Positions 1 to 8,840 of a stretch of 13,765 bases of DNA are shown piece after piece. The DNA comes from Auxenochlorella pyrenoidosa. Lineage: Eukaryota > Chlorophyta > Trebouxiophyceae > Chlorellales > Chlorellaceae. The notes under the pieces are model-generated. The model ran no database searches. It was not told the DNA's origin and was given only the letters and a program-made list of their open reading frames with translations. The first letter of the stretch is position 1; each line of letters starts with the position of its first letter. The position numbers were made by a program, and so were the translations under genes. The stretch is taken from the NCBI GenBank assembly GCA_001430745.1, contig KQ481938.1, positions 1,181,834 through 1,195,598 on the forward strand, given 5' to 3'.

Positions 1-6
1 CCCCAC

Positions 7-21
7 CACACACACACACAC
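7..21 (+). repeat. (CA)n microsatellite in a secA1 acceptor tract
   Basis: A short CA run followed by CCCCGCAG forms the acceptor of the first secA1 exon in the window. It serves as the pyrimidine-rich tract. Confidence 0.85.
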
Positions 22-29
22 CCCCGCAG

Positions 30-2945
30 ACGTGGAGAAGGGCGAGGTGCAGAAGCTGGGCGGCCTGCACGTGGTGGGCACGGAGCGGCACGAGTCGCGC
101 CGCATCGACAACCAGCTGCGCGGCCGCTCCGGCCGCCAGGGCGACCCCGGCTCCACCCGCTACTTCCTCTCCCTCGAGGTGGGGCCCTCCCCTCCCCTGC
201 CCTGCCCTGTCGCCACTGCCTGGGCACACGCGCGCGATGTGCGGCCGTTTCTTGTACGTCCCGATGTCCTGTGGCTGCGGCCTGGCGTCGCCCCTTCGCT
301 GCGCCCTTGCTCGCCGATGCGCCCACAGCCGTGGCTTGCTCTCAACCTGTCGCCAGGGCGCCCCTTGCCTTGCAACTCGGCACCCCAGCATGCACCAACT
401 GTGCCCCCCTGCCCCCTTCCTCCCCCCCCATCCCACACCTCCCCCCAGGACAACCTGTTCCGCATCTTTGGCGGCGACCGCATTAAGGGGCTGATGTCGG
501 CCTTCCGCATCGAGGACCTGCCCATCGAGTCGCAGATGCTCACCAACGCGCTGGACGAGGCGCAGCGCAAGGTGGGGTGGGGGGGGTGGGGGGGGCTTGC
601 ACCCGATGTTGTCCAGACGGCAGGGCTCCGCAAGAGCATGGTGCATCGGGCGGCGCTCGTGACGCGCCGCTTGGGTGGTCGTGCGGCCACCATGGTGGCC
701 CGCCCTCCTGCTCACCTCGCCCTCCTGACTGCATGCACGTCCAGGGGCATTGTTTACCCCCCTGCTGACCCCACACCCGCACCACCACTGGCCCCCCCTT
801 TGTGTGTGCGCAGGTGGAGGCCTACTTTTACGACATCCGCAAGCAGCTGTTCGAGTACGACCAAGTGCTCAACACCCAGGCAAGCCCACGCTGCCCCCCC
901 GCTGCCCGCCGCGTGACCTGCAGCCCCGTCGCTTCTCCCCAGACCGCCGATACTCCGGCCTGGCTGCCTGCCCACGCACCGCTGCTGCGCCCAGCCGAGC
1001 CCGTGCCCCAGGCATCCATCCTGAGCCCCCCCCACACACACCCCACCCCACCCCCCACCCCCAACTCTGCAGCGCGACAAGGTGTATGCCGAGCGGCGGC
1101 GCGCGCTGGTGGCCTCCGACCTCACCCCCCTCATGGTCGAGTACGCCGAGAAGACGATCGACGACATCCTTGAGGTGGGGGCAGGGGCCGGCAGACGCCT
1201 CGGGGGCTGCGCGTCGCCGGGAGCTGGGCCGGTGCTCTGCACGCCGCCGACGCCACGCCGTTGGTGCTGCAGGGCGGTGCATGTCAGTGCTGTGCGCAGC
1301 GTGCGGCGCTGGAGGCTGCAAGTGCTTTTGTCGCTTGCTGGTCCGGGCATAGCATGGACTCCCCACACAGCGCGCACGCGTGACCTTGTTGCCAACTTGC
1401 ATCTGCGCCTCCCATCCCTGCGCGCCTCCCGCAGGCCAACATCCCGCCCTCCACCCCCGCCGAGGAGTGGCCGCTGGAGCCGCTGGTGGCCAAGCTGCGG
1501 CAGTACTGCTACCTGCTGGCAGACCTGACGCCCGAGCGGCTGGCGGCCGAGGCGGGCGGCGACTACGAGCGCATGCGCGACTTCCTGCGGTGGGGAGGGG
1601 GGGGGGTGAGGGAGGGTCGTCCCGCCTGGCACGGCACTGTACACTGAGTATGCCGTGCACCGCCTGCCAGCAGGCTCCTGTGCAGCGCGCCATGCGCGTG
1701 CGCGCCTCGCCGTCTGTACCCGGCCCTTGCCCGCTCCCCCGCCCTTGGCTCGCGGCCAACGCTCGTTCGCAGCACCAAATCACGGCAGCTGCGCCCTGCA
1801 TGCACGCCCAGCACGCGGCGCTGGGCGCTGCGCAATGACCCACTCGCCACGTCGGTCACCCATGCACGCGGTCCCCGGCCCCCCACCCACCCCCGCTGCA
1901 GCAAGCGCGGCGTGGAGGCGTACGAGATGAAGCGGGTGGAGATGGAGAAGGCGGAGGCGGGGCTGGCCTCCAAGGCGGAGCGCTTCTTCGTGCTGGTCCA
2001 GGTGGGCGCCTGGCCCGCTGGCCGGCTGGCTGGCTTGTTACCTTTGTCTGGCTGGCTTGTTTGCTTTGTCTGGAGCCACTTGGCAGGGGCGTCGCCACCG
2101 CCGGCGCCGGCCTGCCTGGGTCTGGGCTGCATCAGCCGGCCTTGTCTGCAGCACAGCGACGCTGTCACCGGCTCATGCACGCTAGCTCTCTGCGGTGGCC
2201 AGGTTTGTCCCGCCCTGCACCCCATGCACCCCATCCTCCCCTTGCCTGCCCCTCCCCCGGCACCACCTCCCGCCCGCAGACGGACAACCTGTGGAAGGAG
2301 CACCTGCAGGCCATCAAGTTCCTGCAGCAGGCGGTCAGGTGCGCAGGCCGGCGCCTCGCGCTGCCCGGCACCGCAACCTTCACGTCTGCACGGGGCGCGC
2401 CCAGGGTGTGACTGAAGCCGCCCGCGCCCCCGCCCGCGATTGACCCCCAACCCTCACCCCCAGCCCCAGCCCTAACCCGAACACCCACACCTACACACCC
2501 ACACGCCCTGCAGCCTGCGCGGCTACGCGCAGCGCGACCCGCTGGTGGAGTACAAGCTGGAGGGATACAACCTGTTTGTGGAGATGATGGCGCAGATTCG
2601 GCGCAACGTCATCTACAACGGTGGGCGCGCGCCGGGGCCGTCAGGGTTGCCTGTGTTGGGAACAGCGCTGGCGCCCCACTGGGCCAAGCCAGGCATGCAC
2701 CGCAGGCGCCACCCTGTTGCCAACCGGTCATGTCCTGACCACAGGGGACGCTGCACCAGACCTGCTGCTTTCCCCCGGGGGGACCACCATGCTAAACCCA
2801 CCATCGTCCCCGCCCCGCAGTGTACATGTTCAAGCCCGAGGAGGCCGAGCGCAAGGCCAAGGCGCAGGCGGCGGCAGCGGCGGCGGCGGCGCAGCAGAAT
2901 GGCGGCAGCCGCGGCAAGAAGTCCAAGGCGCCTGCTGCCGCATAA
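30..2945 (+). CDS. secA1: Chloroplast protein translocase subunit SecA (SecA1 type), C-terminal part, nine exons, 5' partial
   Basis: SecA is the ATPase motor that drives precursor proteins through the SecYE channel; the SecA1 form works at the thylakoid membrane. Exons are 30-178, 449-571, 814-879, 1073-1174, 1435-1589, 1902-2001, 2280-2338, 2514-2620 and 2821-2945, and all junction phases agree, giving about 328 residues. The first exon holds helicase motif VI ([13 protein letters not shown]) at the end of nucleotide-binding domain 2. The next carries [13 protein letters not shown]. Later exons hold the helical scaffold and wing regions, including [16 protein letters not shown] and [20 protein letters not shown]. 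The run [14 protein letters not shown] near the end fits plastid SecA1 better than bacterial SecA. The tail is Ala/Lys-rich and lacks the bacterial zinc-binding cysteines. The first exon begins in phase 1 after an acceptor CAG at 27-29, so the N-terminal motor (Walker A and B) lies outside the window. Assignment as SecA is certain; SecA1 rather than SecA2 is inferred from the C-terminus. Confidence 0.95.
880..1072 (+). other. GC-AG intron in secA1
   Basis: The exon ending in LNTQ closes with CCCAG followed by GCAAGC, not GT. The next exon opens after CTGCAG with [10 protein letters not shown]. The join is phase 0 and restores the uninterrupted SecA sequence, so the donor must be GC. The CAG|GCAAG context matches known GC-AG donors, which usually pair unusually well with U1. 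All other introns assigned in this gene use GT. Confidence 0.85.
2028..2071 (+). repeat. Two-copy 22-nt tandem repeat in a secA1 intron
   Basis: The unit starting GGCTGGCTTGTTACC at 2028-2049 is followed directly by a second copy at 2050-2071 that matches at 20 of 22 positions. It sits about 26 nt downstream of the donor of the 2002-2279 intron. No function is apparent. Confidence 0.8.
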
Positions 2946-3436
2946 GCGGCCAAACTCACGAGTCCTGGCTGGTCTTTCTGTCATGCTTGGTGGCGCGTTT
3001 CTGCAGCAGCGCGCCGCTTGGCGCCAGCTGTGCCCGCCCTTGATCTGTTGCCCTCTCCCTTTCATTGCATCTGTACCTCAGAGCCTGCTGCTGTCTGATG
3101 GGTCGGATCCCCTCATAAAACAACTGCACCCACCAAGTGGACAGACATCAAAGGGTCGAGTATGCTGAGGATAGGCCAAGGGGCAGACGCTGCGACTCGC
3201 TCATGTGTTGCTTGCACCACCAGCAGCAGTCAAATGCTCGACAATCGCGGGGATAAATTTGGAATCGGACACGCGTCATGCAGCTGAGCTGGCGTGAGCA
3301 GCAGCCACGGAAAGTGCAGCGCCAGCCGGCTGAAGCATGAGCACGCTCATTGCTGTCTGAGGAGAGCAGAGCTGCTGGCCGAGTACTGCCTCTCTGCTAG
3401 CGGGGACTACACTGCCAGCGCTGAAGAACCAAATCC
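2946..3436. other. Convergent intergenic spacer between secA1 and the first MYND gene
   Basis: This 491-nt stretch separates the stop codons of two genes that face each other, so it should hold both 3' UTRs. I see no TGTAA poly(A) signal on either strand. An ATAAA at 3115-3119 and an ATAAAT at 3253-3258 (plus strand) are weak alternatives. I found no convincing coding exon. The segment 3317-3334 exactly matches 18 nt inside an exon of the neighbouring gene. Confidence 0.6.
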
Positions 3437-4052
3437 TCAGCGATGCCGCTCCGCCTGTAGCGCCGCCCACTCCTCGGCAAGCTTCTGGCAGTCGACCTTG
3501 TGGAATGCCCAGTCCTCCCGCTGGCACTCCGTGCAGCAGTAGAAGCCCACCGTGCAGCGCCTGGGCAGCGGAACAAAGGAAGTGTAGACCTGATTCACGC
3601 TGATAGGGCGGAGGGAGAAGCAGCAGGCTGGAGTGCAGCGTCTGGGCAGCAAACGACAGGGAAAGGGGGCCAGCTTGCCGCCAGCAGACCGTGCCAGGGC
3701 TGAAGAGTGGATCGGGTCGGACTTGACAGGGGGTGGGCAGGACCAAGTCAGTCCCTTCCGCCCCCCAAACACCCCTACCCCCCAGCCCACCCTACCCCCC
3801 ACTTCGCCAACCCTTCCCCAGTGCTCACGAGCAGTACTTGTACTTGGTGCCCACCTCTGCCAGCTTGGAGCACCTGCGCGCAGCAACCAATGGGCGGCGG
3901 GCTGCCTTGGAGCGAACACCCCAAGCTTCAGCGGGCGGCAGGCCGCACGCAGCGCCACAGCAGCCTCGGTCCTGGCAGGCGCACGCGCTCGGCGGGCTGC
4001 TCCCACATGCCAGCGCTTACACTCGGTAGCTGCACTCCATGCCCCACTCCTT
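3437..4052 (-). other. MYND zinc finger region split over three exons
   Basis: The finger is invisible in any single open frame and appears only after splicing. Exon 4021-4137 ends in GMECSYR plus GT. Exon 3829-3873 supplies VCSKLAEVGTKYKYC. Exon 3437-3560 supplies SRC, GFYCCTECQ and DWAFHKVDCQKL, then a short tail to the TGA at 3437-3439. The C-x4-C opening is shared with the second MYND protein in this window (CSYLRC). Confidence 0.88.
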
Positions 4053-7000
4053 CCTCCGCATCTGAGCCACCTGCTCCTCCGGCGTGTCGCTGCCCAGCCA
4101 GCTGGGGCGCCCGCCGACCATGGCTGCGGCCAGGTGCCTGCGCCTCAGCGGCGGCGCATGCAGCAGGGGGCGTTGCACGGCGGCCTGGGGCCGGCAGTCC
4201 TGTGCAGCGGCCGCCAAGTGCCCGCACCAGACCTTGCAGGGGGGCCCCGCATCGTGCAGCTAGCCCCATCGCTACGCACTCCAGGACATGCGCACATGGT
4301 GGGCATGGTGGCCTGCAGGTGCATTCAGAAATGCAGGCAGACCCGGGCAGGGCGGGCCCCCCTCACCGAGTGTGGACCAGCCGCACCGCCCCCAGGCGCG
4401 CCGTCATGCTGCCGTAGCCGCCCAGCCGCCGCACCGCCTTGTGCTAGTCTGGCACCCAGTCCCACTGCTCCGGGTCAGAGCTGGCTGCGACTCTCTGCAG
4501 CGTGGGGCAAGGCGCGCGGAGCGTTGAAGGCAGAGCCGCGGAGCAAGCACAAGCTGCATGCTCACTGCTGACCAGCATCAAGGTGCACACGTCCCTGGGA
4601 TGCACTGACGAGCACGCCACTCAAGCGCAGGGGAGGCGCCACGCCTAGCAGGACGCCCGAGGCACAGCCGGGGGCTGCACACACCTGCATGTCCCTGGCC
4701 TCCTGCAGCAGGCCGGGGTCGTGCGCTGCGCCCCGCAGTGCCTGGATGTACCGCCTGCGGTCCCGCTGGGCACGGCTGGCGTACCGCAGCGCCATTTCGT
4801 ACTGCAGGGCAGGGCAGGCGGGGGCCCAGGCTCTGCACATTAGCCGGCCTTCCACCAGCGCTGCACCTGCATGGGTGGGACATGAGTTACGCGGGCCCTT
4901 GCCTCCCGCAGGCAAGAGGCACACGGCAGGTGTTGCCAGCACGCCGCCAGAGGGCACCCCCCCTGTGTTCACAGGCAAGCTGCCATGGGGCAGGAGCTTG
5001 CAGGCTAACTCGGGGCTGGAGGCATGCCTGGCTTGGGCGCTGGCGTGGCGGGCTGAGCAGCTTACCCCGCCGGGCGCCAGCAGCGGCAGAGTGAACCAGC
5101 CGCTGGCAGGGCAGGTGGCCTGCAGGAGGCGCCAGTGCAGGAGGTCCTGCCGGCGGGCAGGGCAGGGGGCAGGCGGCGTTTGCGCTCGCTTTGCACGCAC
5201 AACATGGTCTCTTGACGTGCTCCCTGACAGCCGCAGGCTTCTGCCCAGGCCGCCACCGCACGCAACCGAAGGGTGTGCAAGCCCCGCAGCGCTGGGGCAC
5301 CCCCTCCCTGCCGCCCCGCCCCGCACCATGTCAGGCTGCCAGCGCTGCTGGAAGGCCTGCGTGACGCGCTGCACGTGGCGCTCCACCAGCAGGCTGCGCG
5401 CCACGTCCTCGCGCCGGTGGTAGCAGGGGTCGTGGAACGTGCCGTGCTACATGCAGCGCCGGCCAGCCAGAGCACGGGTGAGTGCCAGGCAGCGCTCCTC
5501 AGAACGGTGCGCACCCAGTCAATGCCCATGCTAAATGCGCACCTAGTGGCGCAGCATAACACAAAGGCAGGCAGGCAGGTAAGACATCGGAAAGGCAGGA
5601 AGGCAGGCGGGCCGCCTGGCAGGCGGGGAGGCAGGCTGGCAAGGACAGCCGGCAGGTAGCGGGCTTGTCAAGCTGGCGGCGCCCATGGAGGATGCGCTGG
5701 GCGGACCTCCCCACCCAACCCTACCGCCCTCCACAGCAAGCGGGGCACCCCCCGCCACCCCACCCAGCCCAGACCCACCTGAAGCTCCATGTCTTCATCG
5801 GACAGCTCCAGGCACGGCCCAATTCCAAACTCGCGGCTGCAGGGCAGGTAAGCGAGCCCCCGGGTGGGCTGGAGCCAGGGCACAGCCGTGCCTGCGCACG
5901 CAGGTGCGGCTGGTAGGGCTTGGGCCTGCCCGGGGGACTCAGCGGCGCCTTCCTGGCTGCTACCACGCCGCCTTGCGGCAAGGGCAGCTGCCCGGCCCAC
6001 CCCGGCAGGGTCTGGCCACAGCCTGGCTTGGCTTCGCGTCTGGAGCCGTGCTTCCCGCCCACCTAAACAGGTACTTCCAGGTATCCAGGTCAGTGCAGTG
6101 CCGGTCCAGACGGGACAGCTGCGGGAAGCGCTGCCGCACGTGCGCCGCCATCAGGGCAGCAAACGAGGTGCGCCCTGCGGGGGGCGGCACGTCCGCTGCA
6201 CCAACGCAGGGGCAGCAGCCACAGTGGCGCGCTGTTAGGAGGCGGCTCACACCAATCTGTGCGGGGCTTGCTTTGAAGCAGGGAACGCGGGCGCCGTGGC
6301 AGGGGCGTGAGGGGTCGGCCGACGAGCAGCGCGGCGTGCCGCCGCACACCCGTGCGCGTGCCCCCCCTGCACCTGCTTGGCGCACGCGGTCCCGCAGGAC
6401 AGCGGGCTGGATGTAGTCCATCATGGCCGCCGAAACCGCCACCTCATCTGCCGCCAGCGTCGCAAAGAGGTGCGTCAGGTTGATGACGGTCCGCCCAAGG
6501 CGGCGCTCTGCAGGCAGCCGACCAGGCAGTGCAGGCCGGTGGGCGGCAAAGCCATGGCCACTCCACAAAGTTTGACTGGCACCGAGGCGGGAGCAGCCTG
6601 CTGCCGCTGCAGGTGGCCCCCCGGCCTCAGCAGGCCAATGGCAGGCGCGCCTGCCTGCAGCAGTGCTTGGCTGCCGGCCCCAGCTTGCCGGGCGCTCGCG
6701 CATGGCGTCACGCACGAGACAATCTCAGCAGGCACAGCAGGCACAGCAGGCACAACGGGACCTGCCGTGCCAGCTCACCGGTCATCATGATGCGCACCAG
6801 CTCCTCATCACTCAGGCCCCGAAGCTCCTCTGCCACCCTGGCCACCTTCTTCTTGTCTTCCAGGTCATCCTTTCGTGACACCATGAGCGAGCTGCACACC
6901 CCGGGGCAGGTGGATGCAACGGGCCGCTGTGGTTTCAGCGCAAGAAGAAGAAGACAGGAGCAGGAGCCGGAGCAGCCGTGGGAGCCACGCCACGACGCAG

Positions 7001-8244
7001 CAAGGCACAGCGTGCACAGCGCCCCACCGACGGGTCTTGCGGTACCATCTGCTTCACATGGAGCACATCTGCTGCGTCGCTCCTGCTCCCTCGCAGGCGC
7101 ATCCGCCTCGTCAGCCGCCGCCAGCACGGGCGCTGCTGCCTCCAGCGCACTGCAGTAAGCAGTGAGCGAATGTAGAGGTTCAAGAGCGTGTCCTGGTGGA
7201 GCCTTAAAAGGCTGGAGGCAGCTTCCCTGTAGCTTACATGGCACCATGCAGTGCCACCCGCACGCAGCGGCCCCAGAGCTCTCATTCGCCGGGTCCTGGA
7301 GCATCAAACCACAGCTTTGGGCGCGCAAAAACGTTGCTGATGTGTCCAGACGTGTCGGCATGCAATGCGGTCGGCCCGGCAGGCTCCCCTCCCTGCCGCG
7401 GGCGGCAAGCACCAACCTGCGCAGCTGCACCGCCACCTCGGCGCTGTCATCCTCGCCCAGCTCTCAAGATCTTGTGAATAGTAAGATGCTGCTCCCGCCT
7501 GGTCATCCTGCAGCAAGGCGCTGGGCGGAGCACAGCTTTGAGGAGGGGCCCCGGCGCGCGACGGTGGGGAAAGGGCGGCATGGCCTGCTGCCACCCGGCA
7601 CAGCGCGACGAGCTCCCAGGCCAGCGCACGAGGCGCGAGCCATTCGACAACACGCATCTCATCCTCTGTCCTCGGCGGCAGCGTGCTGTCCTCGGCCGCG
7701 CCGCCCCGCTGGAGCGCCCGCGGGCCCGCCCCGCCTGTAGCGAGCGCACCTCATGCCCCTCCTCCTCCCCACTGTCCCACTCCTCCTCGTCTTCACAGGC
7801 CTCGATGTGCCCGTAAGCAAAGGTGAAGAGGTAGAGGAAGGCGGCGTGGTGCTCCAGCGTGTCGGGCGGCAGAGGGGTGTTGGGGAGCAGCAGCCCCTGG
7901 GCCAGGTCTGCCAGCAGCGCCAGGCGGTGCGACAGCGCCAGCCGGCTGAACAGCGGGGCGGCCGGCGAGTCCAGCACGTCCGGGCTGCGATTGTCCATGT
8001 CATCGACGCTGTAAGACAGGGCGTGGCGGATGAGCCAGTAGGTTGCGCCCTGCATGACATGGAGCAGTGGTCGGGAGCGGGCTGCGCTGGGGTGCGCAGC
8101 GATGGCGGCGGTGGCGGGAGTGAGTTCTCAGTGCCAATTGGGCTGCAGGGTCCGTCGGCAAGCATCTGGCGACATTAACGGTGTCATCACCTTGGGTTTG
8201 CCCAGCCGCCGGAACGCGTTGGGCGTGAGCGCTGCAGTCGACAT
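3437..8244 (-). CDS. MYND-type zinc finger protein with long unrecognised N-terminal region, about 17 exons
   Basis: The ATG at 8244 opens MSTAALTPNAFRRLGKPK, followed by a donor. Exons, 5' to 3': 8191-8244, 7750-8049, 7595-7663 (or to 7708), 7417-7460, 7151-7226, 6779-6926, 6373-6507, 6063-6174, 5779-5836, 5586-5696 (weak), 5327-5446, 5066-5146, 4685-4801, 4367-4443, 4021-4137, 3829-3873, 3437-3560. All phases agree, giving about 595-610 residues. Exon 2 reads YWLIRHALSYSVDDMDNRSP and ends in an acidic stretch (CEDEEEWDSGEEEGHE). The middle is helix-rich, for example TVINLTHLFATLAADEVAVS. The last three exons make a MYND finger: CSYRVC, KYKYCSRC, YCCTEC, then H and C in FHKVDC. This gives C-x4-C, CxxC, C-x3-C and H-x3-C ligands. 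MYND fingers usually bind proline-rich partner peptides. I do not recognise the first ~500 residues and see no SET domain. The least certain junctions are exons 2-3, 10-11 and 13-14. Confidence 0.8.
4444..4494 (-). other. Coding-like segment with in-frame TAG immediately 5' of a MYND-gene exon
   Basis: Reading minus strand from the acceptor CTGCAG at 4495-4500, the phase is correct and the translation is RVAASSDPEQWDWVPD. It then meets TAG at 4444-4446 before continuing HKAVRRLGGYGSMTARLG. Two readings fit. Either the exon starts after the TAG (TAG|CAC acceptor, phase 0), with CTGAC about 35 nt upstream as a possible branch point. Or the exon starts at 4494 and a tyrosine TAC has become TAG. 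Confidence 0.5.
5563..5660 (+). repeat. GGCA/GGCAGGA simple-sequence tract
   Basis: An irregular GGCA-type microsatellite runs through this stretch, with pieces such as AGGCAGGCAGGCAGG and GGAAGGCAGGCGGGCC. On the minus strand it overlaps the 3' half of the uncertain tenth exon of the MYND gene, where it would encode a low-complexity Leu-Pro-Ala-Cys run. Confidence 0.75.
6729..6755 (+). repeat. Three tandem copies of a 9-nt unit (GGCACAGCA-type)
   Basis: The unit AGGCACAGC is repeated with its last copy altered (CACAAC). It lies in the 6508-6778 intron of the minus-strand MYND gene, close to the donor end. No coding role. Confidence 0.65.
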
Positions 8245-8840
8245 CGGGCTCTTGTTTGCTGGACGCTGAGGGCTTCTACAGGCCTCCGAAGAGGACGATC
8301 AACGCACACATATAACTTTCCTCCGAGCGCAAGCGTGCCGGACATGCACGCAGCAGAAAGGCAAGGGTGGCTGCTTGAATGTGAGGCCGCCGACTCGCAG
8401 GTGCTGAAGATGCCTGGAGCGCATTAGCACGCAGCCACCATCAGCGGCCGAGCAGGGCATGAGGAAATGGCCGAGTTCTGTAGGATGGGCACCGTGCTGC
8501 TGGCAACGGCGATCGGGCTCCTCAGGTATCGGCAGCGCTGCGCTGCGCACTGCTGCACCAGACACGCGTGGCTGACGGGCAGGACAAACTGCATGCTGGG
8601 CTTCGCCAAATCTGCAACACCTGTTCAATACGTTTATTACACATGGTCTGGTGGTGTCGGGAGCAATGGGAGTGTCACGTGGAGGAGCAGGAAGAAAAGG
8701 AGAGTGGAGGAGGGACAGGCAGGGGTTCACACTTGGGAGACAAGAGAAGCTATGGACGGCAACAGGCTGGTCGTATGGAAAACTGAGGAGGCGCCAAGCC
8801 ACCGCCATTGCCCGCAGGCCCAGCAGACAAGGTTCCCCGT
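8245..8840. other. Intergenic spacer upstream of the first MYND gene and downstream of the FoP-like gene
   Basis: This 596-nt stretch lies between two minus-strand genes in tandem. The right part should hold the 3' UTR of the FoP-like gene, with a TGTAA signal at 8637-8641. The left part should hold the promoter and 5' UTR of the MYND gene; a minus-strand TTATAT lies at 8310-8315, about 65 nt before the ATG, but is weak as a TATA box. Open frames here on both strands lack recognisable protein features. Confidence 0.6.
8637..8641 (-). terminator. Putative poly(A) signal TGTAA of the FoP-like gene
   Basis: The minus strand reads TGTAA here, about 200 nt past the TAA stop at 8841-8843. TGTAA is the standard nuclear polyadenylation signal in chlorophyte algae, and the spacing gives a normal 3' UTR. 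Confidence 0.55.

Noticed and set aside
32..916. A 294-residue plus-strand open frame at the left end
   Set aside because: Only its first part and short internal pieces match SecA; the rest is two introns read through. The spliced model joins the real exons in phase.
754..2450. Long minus-strand open frames opposite secA1
   Set aside because: They are Pro/Ala/Arg-rich, have no motif, and lie antisense to well-conserved SecA exons; GC-rich introns give such frames by chance.
4138..4269. An extended exon 5' of HLAAAMVGG reading HDAGPPCKVWCGHLAAAAQDC
   Set aside because: It cannot be joined in phase to the preceding exon (which leaves two bases), while the CAG|G acceptor at 4138-4140 fits exactly.
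5685..6416. A 243-residue plus-strand open frame
   Set aside because: It is antisense to several phase-consistent minus-strand exons of the MYND gene and has low-complexity composition without motifs.
6935..7150. Ala-rich reading LEAAAPVLAAADEADAPAREQ as an exon
   Set aside because: It lies between a phase-0 donor at 7150 and a strong acceptor at 6927 preceded by a TCTTCTTCTTCTT tract; the exon join across it is in phase without it.
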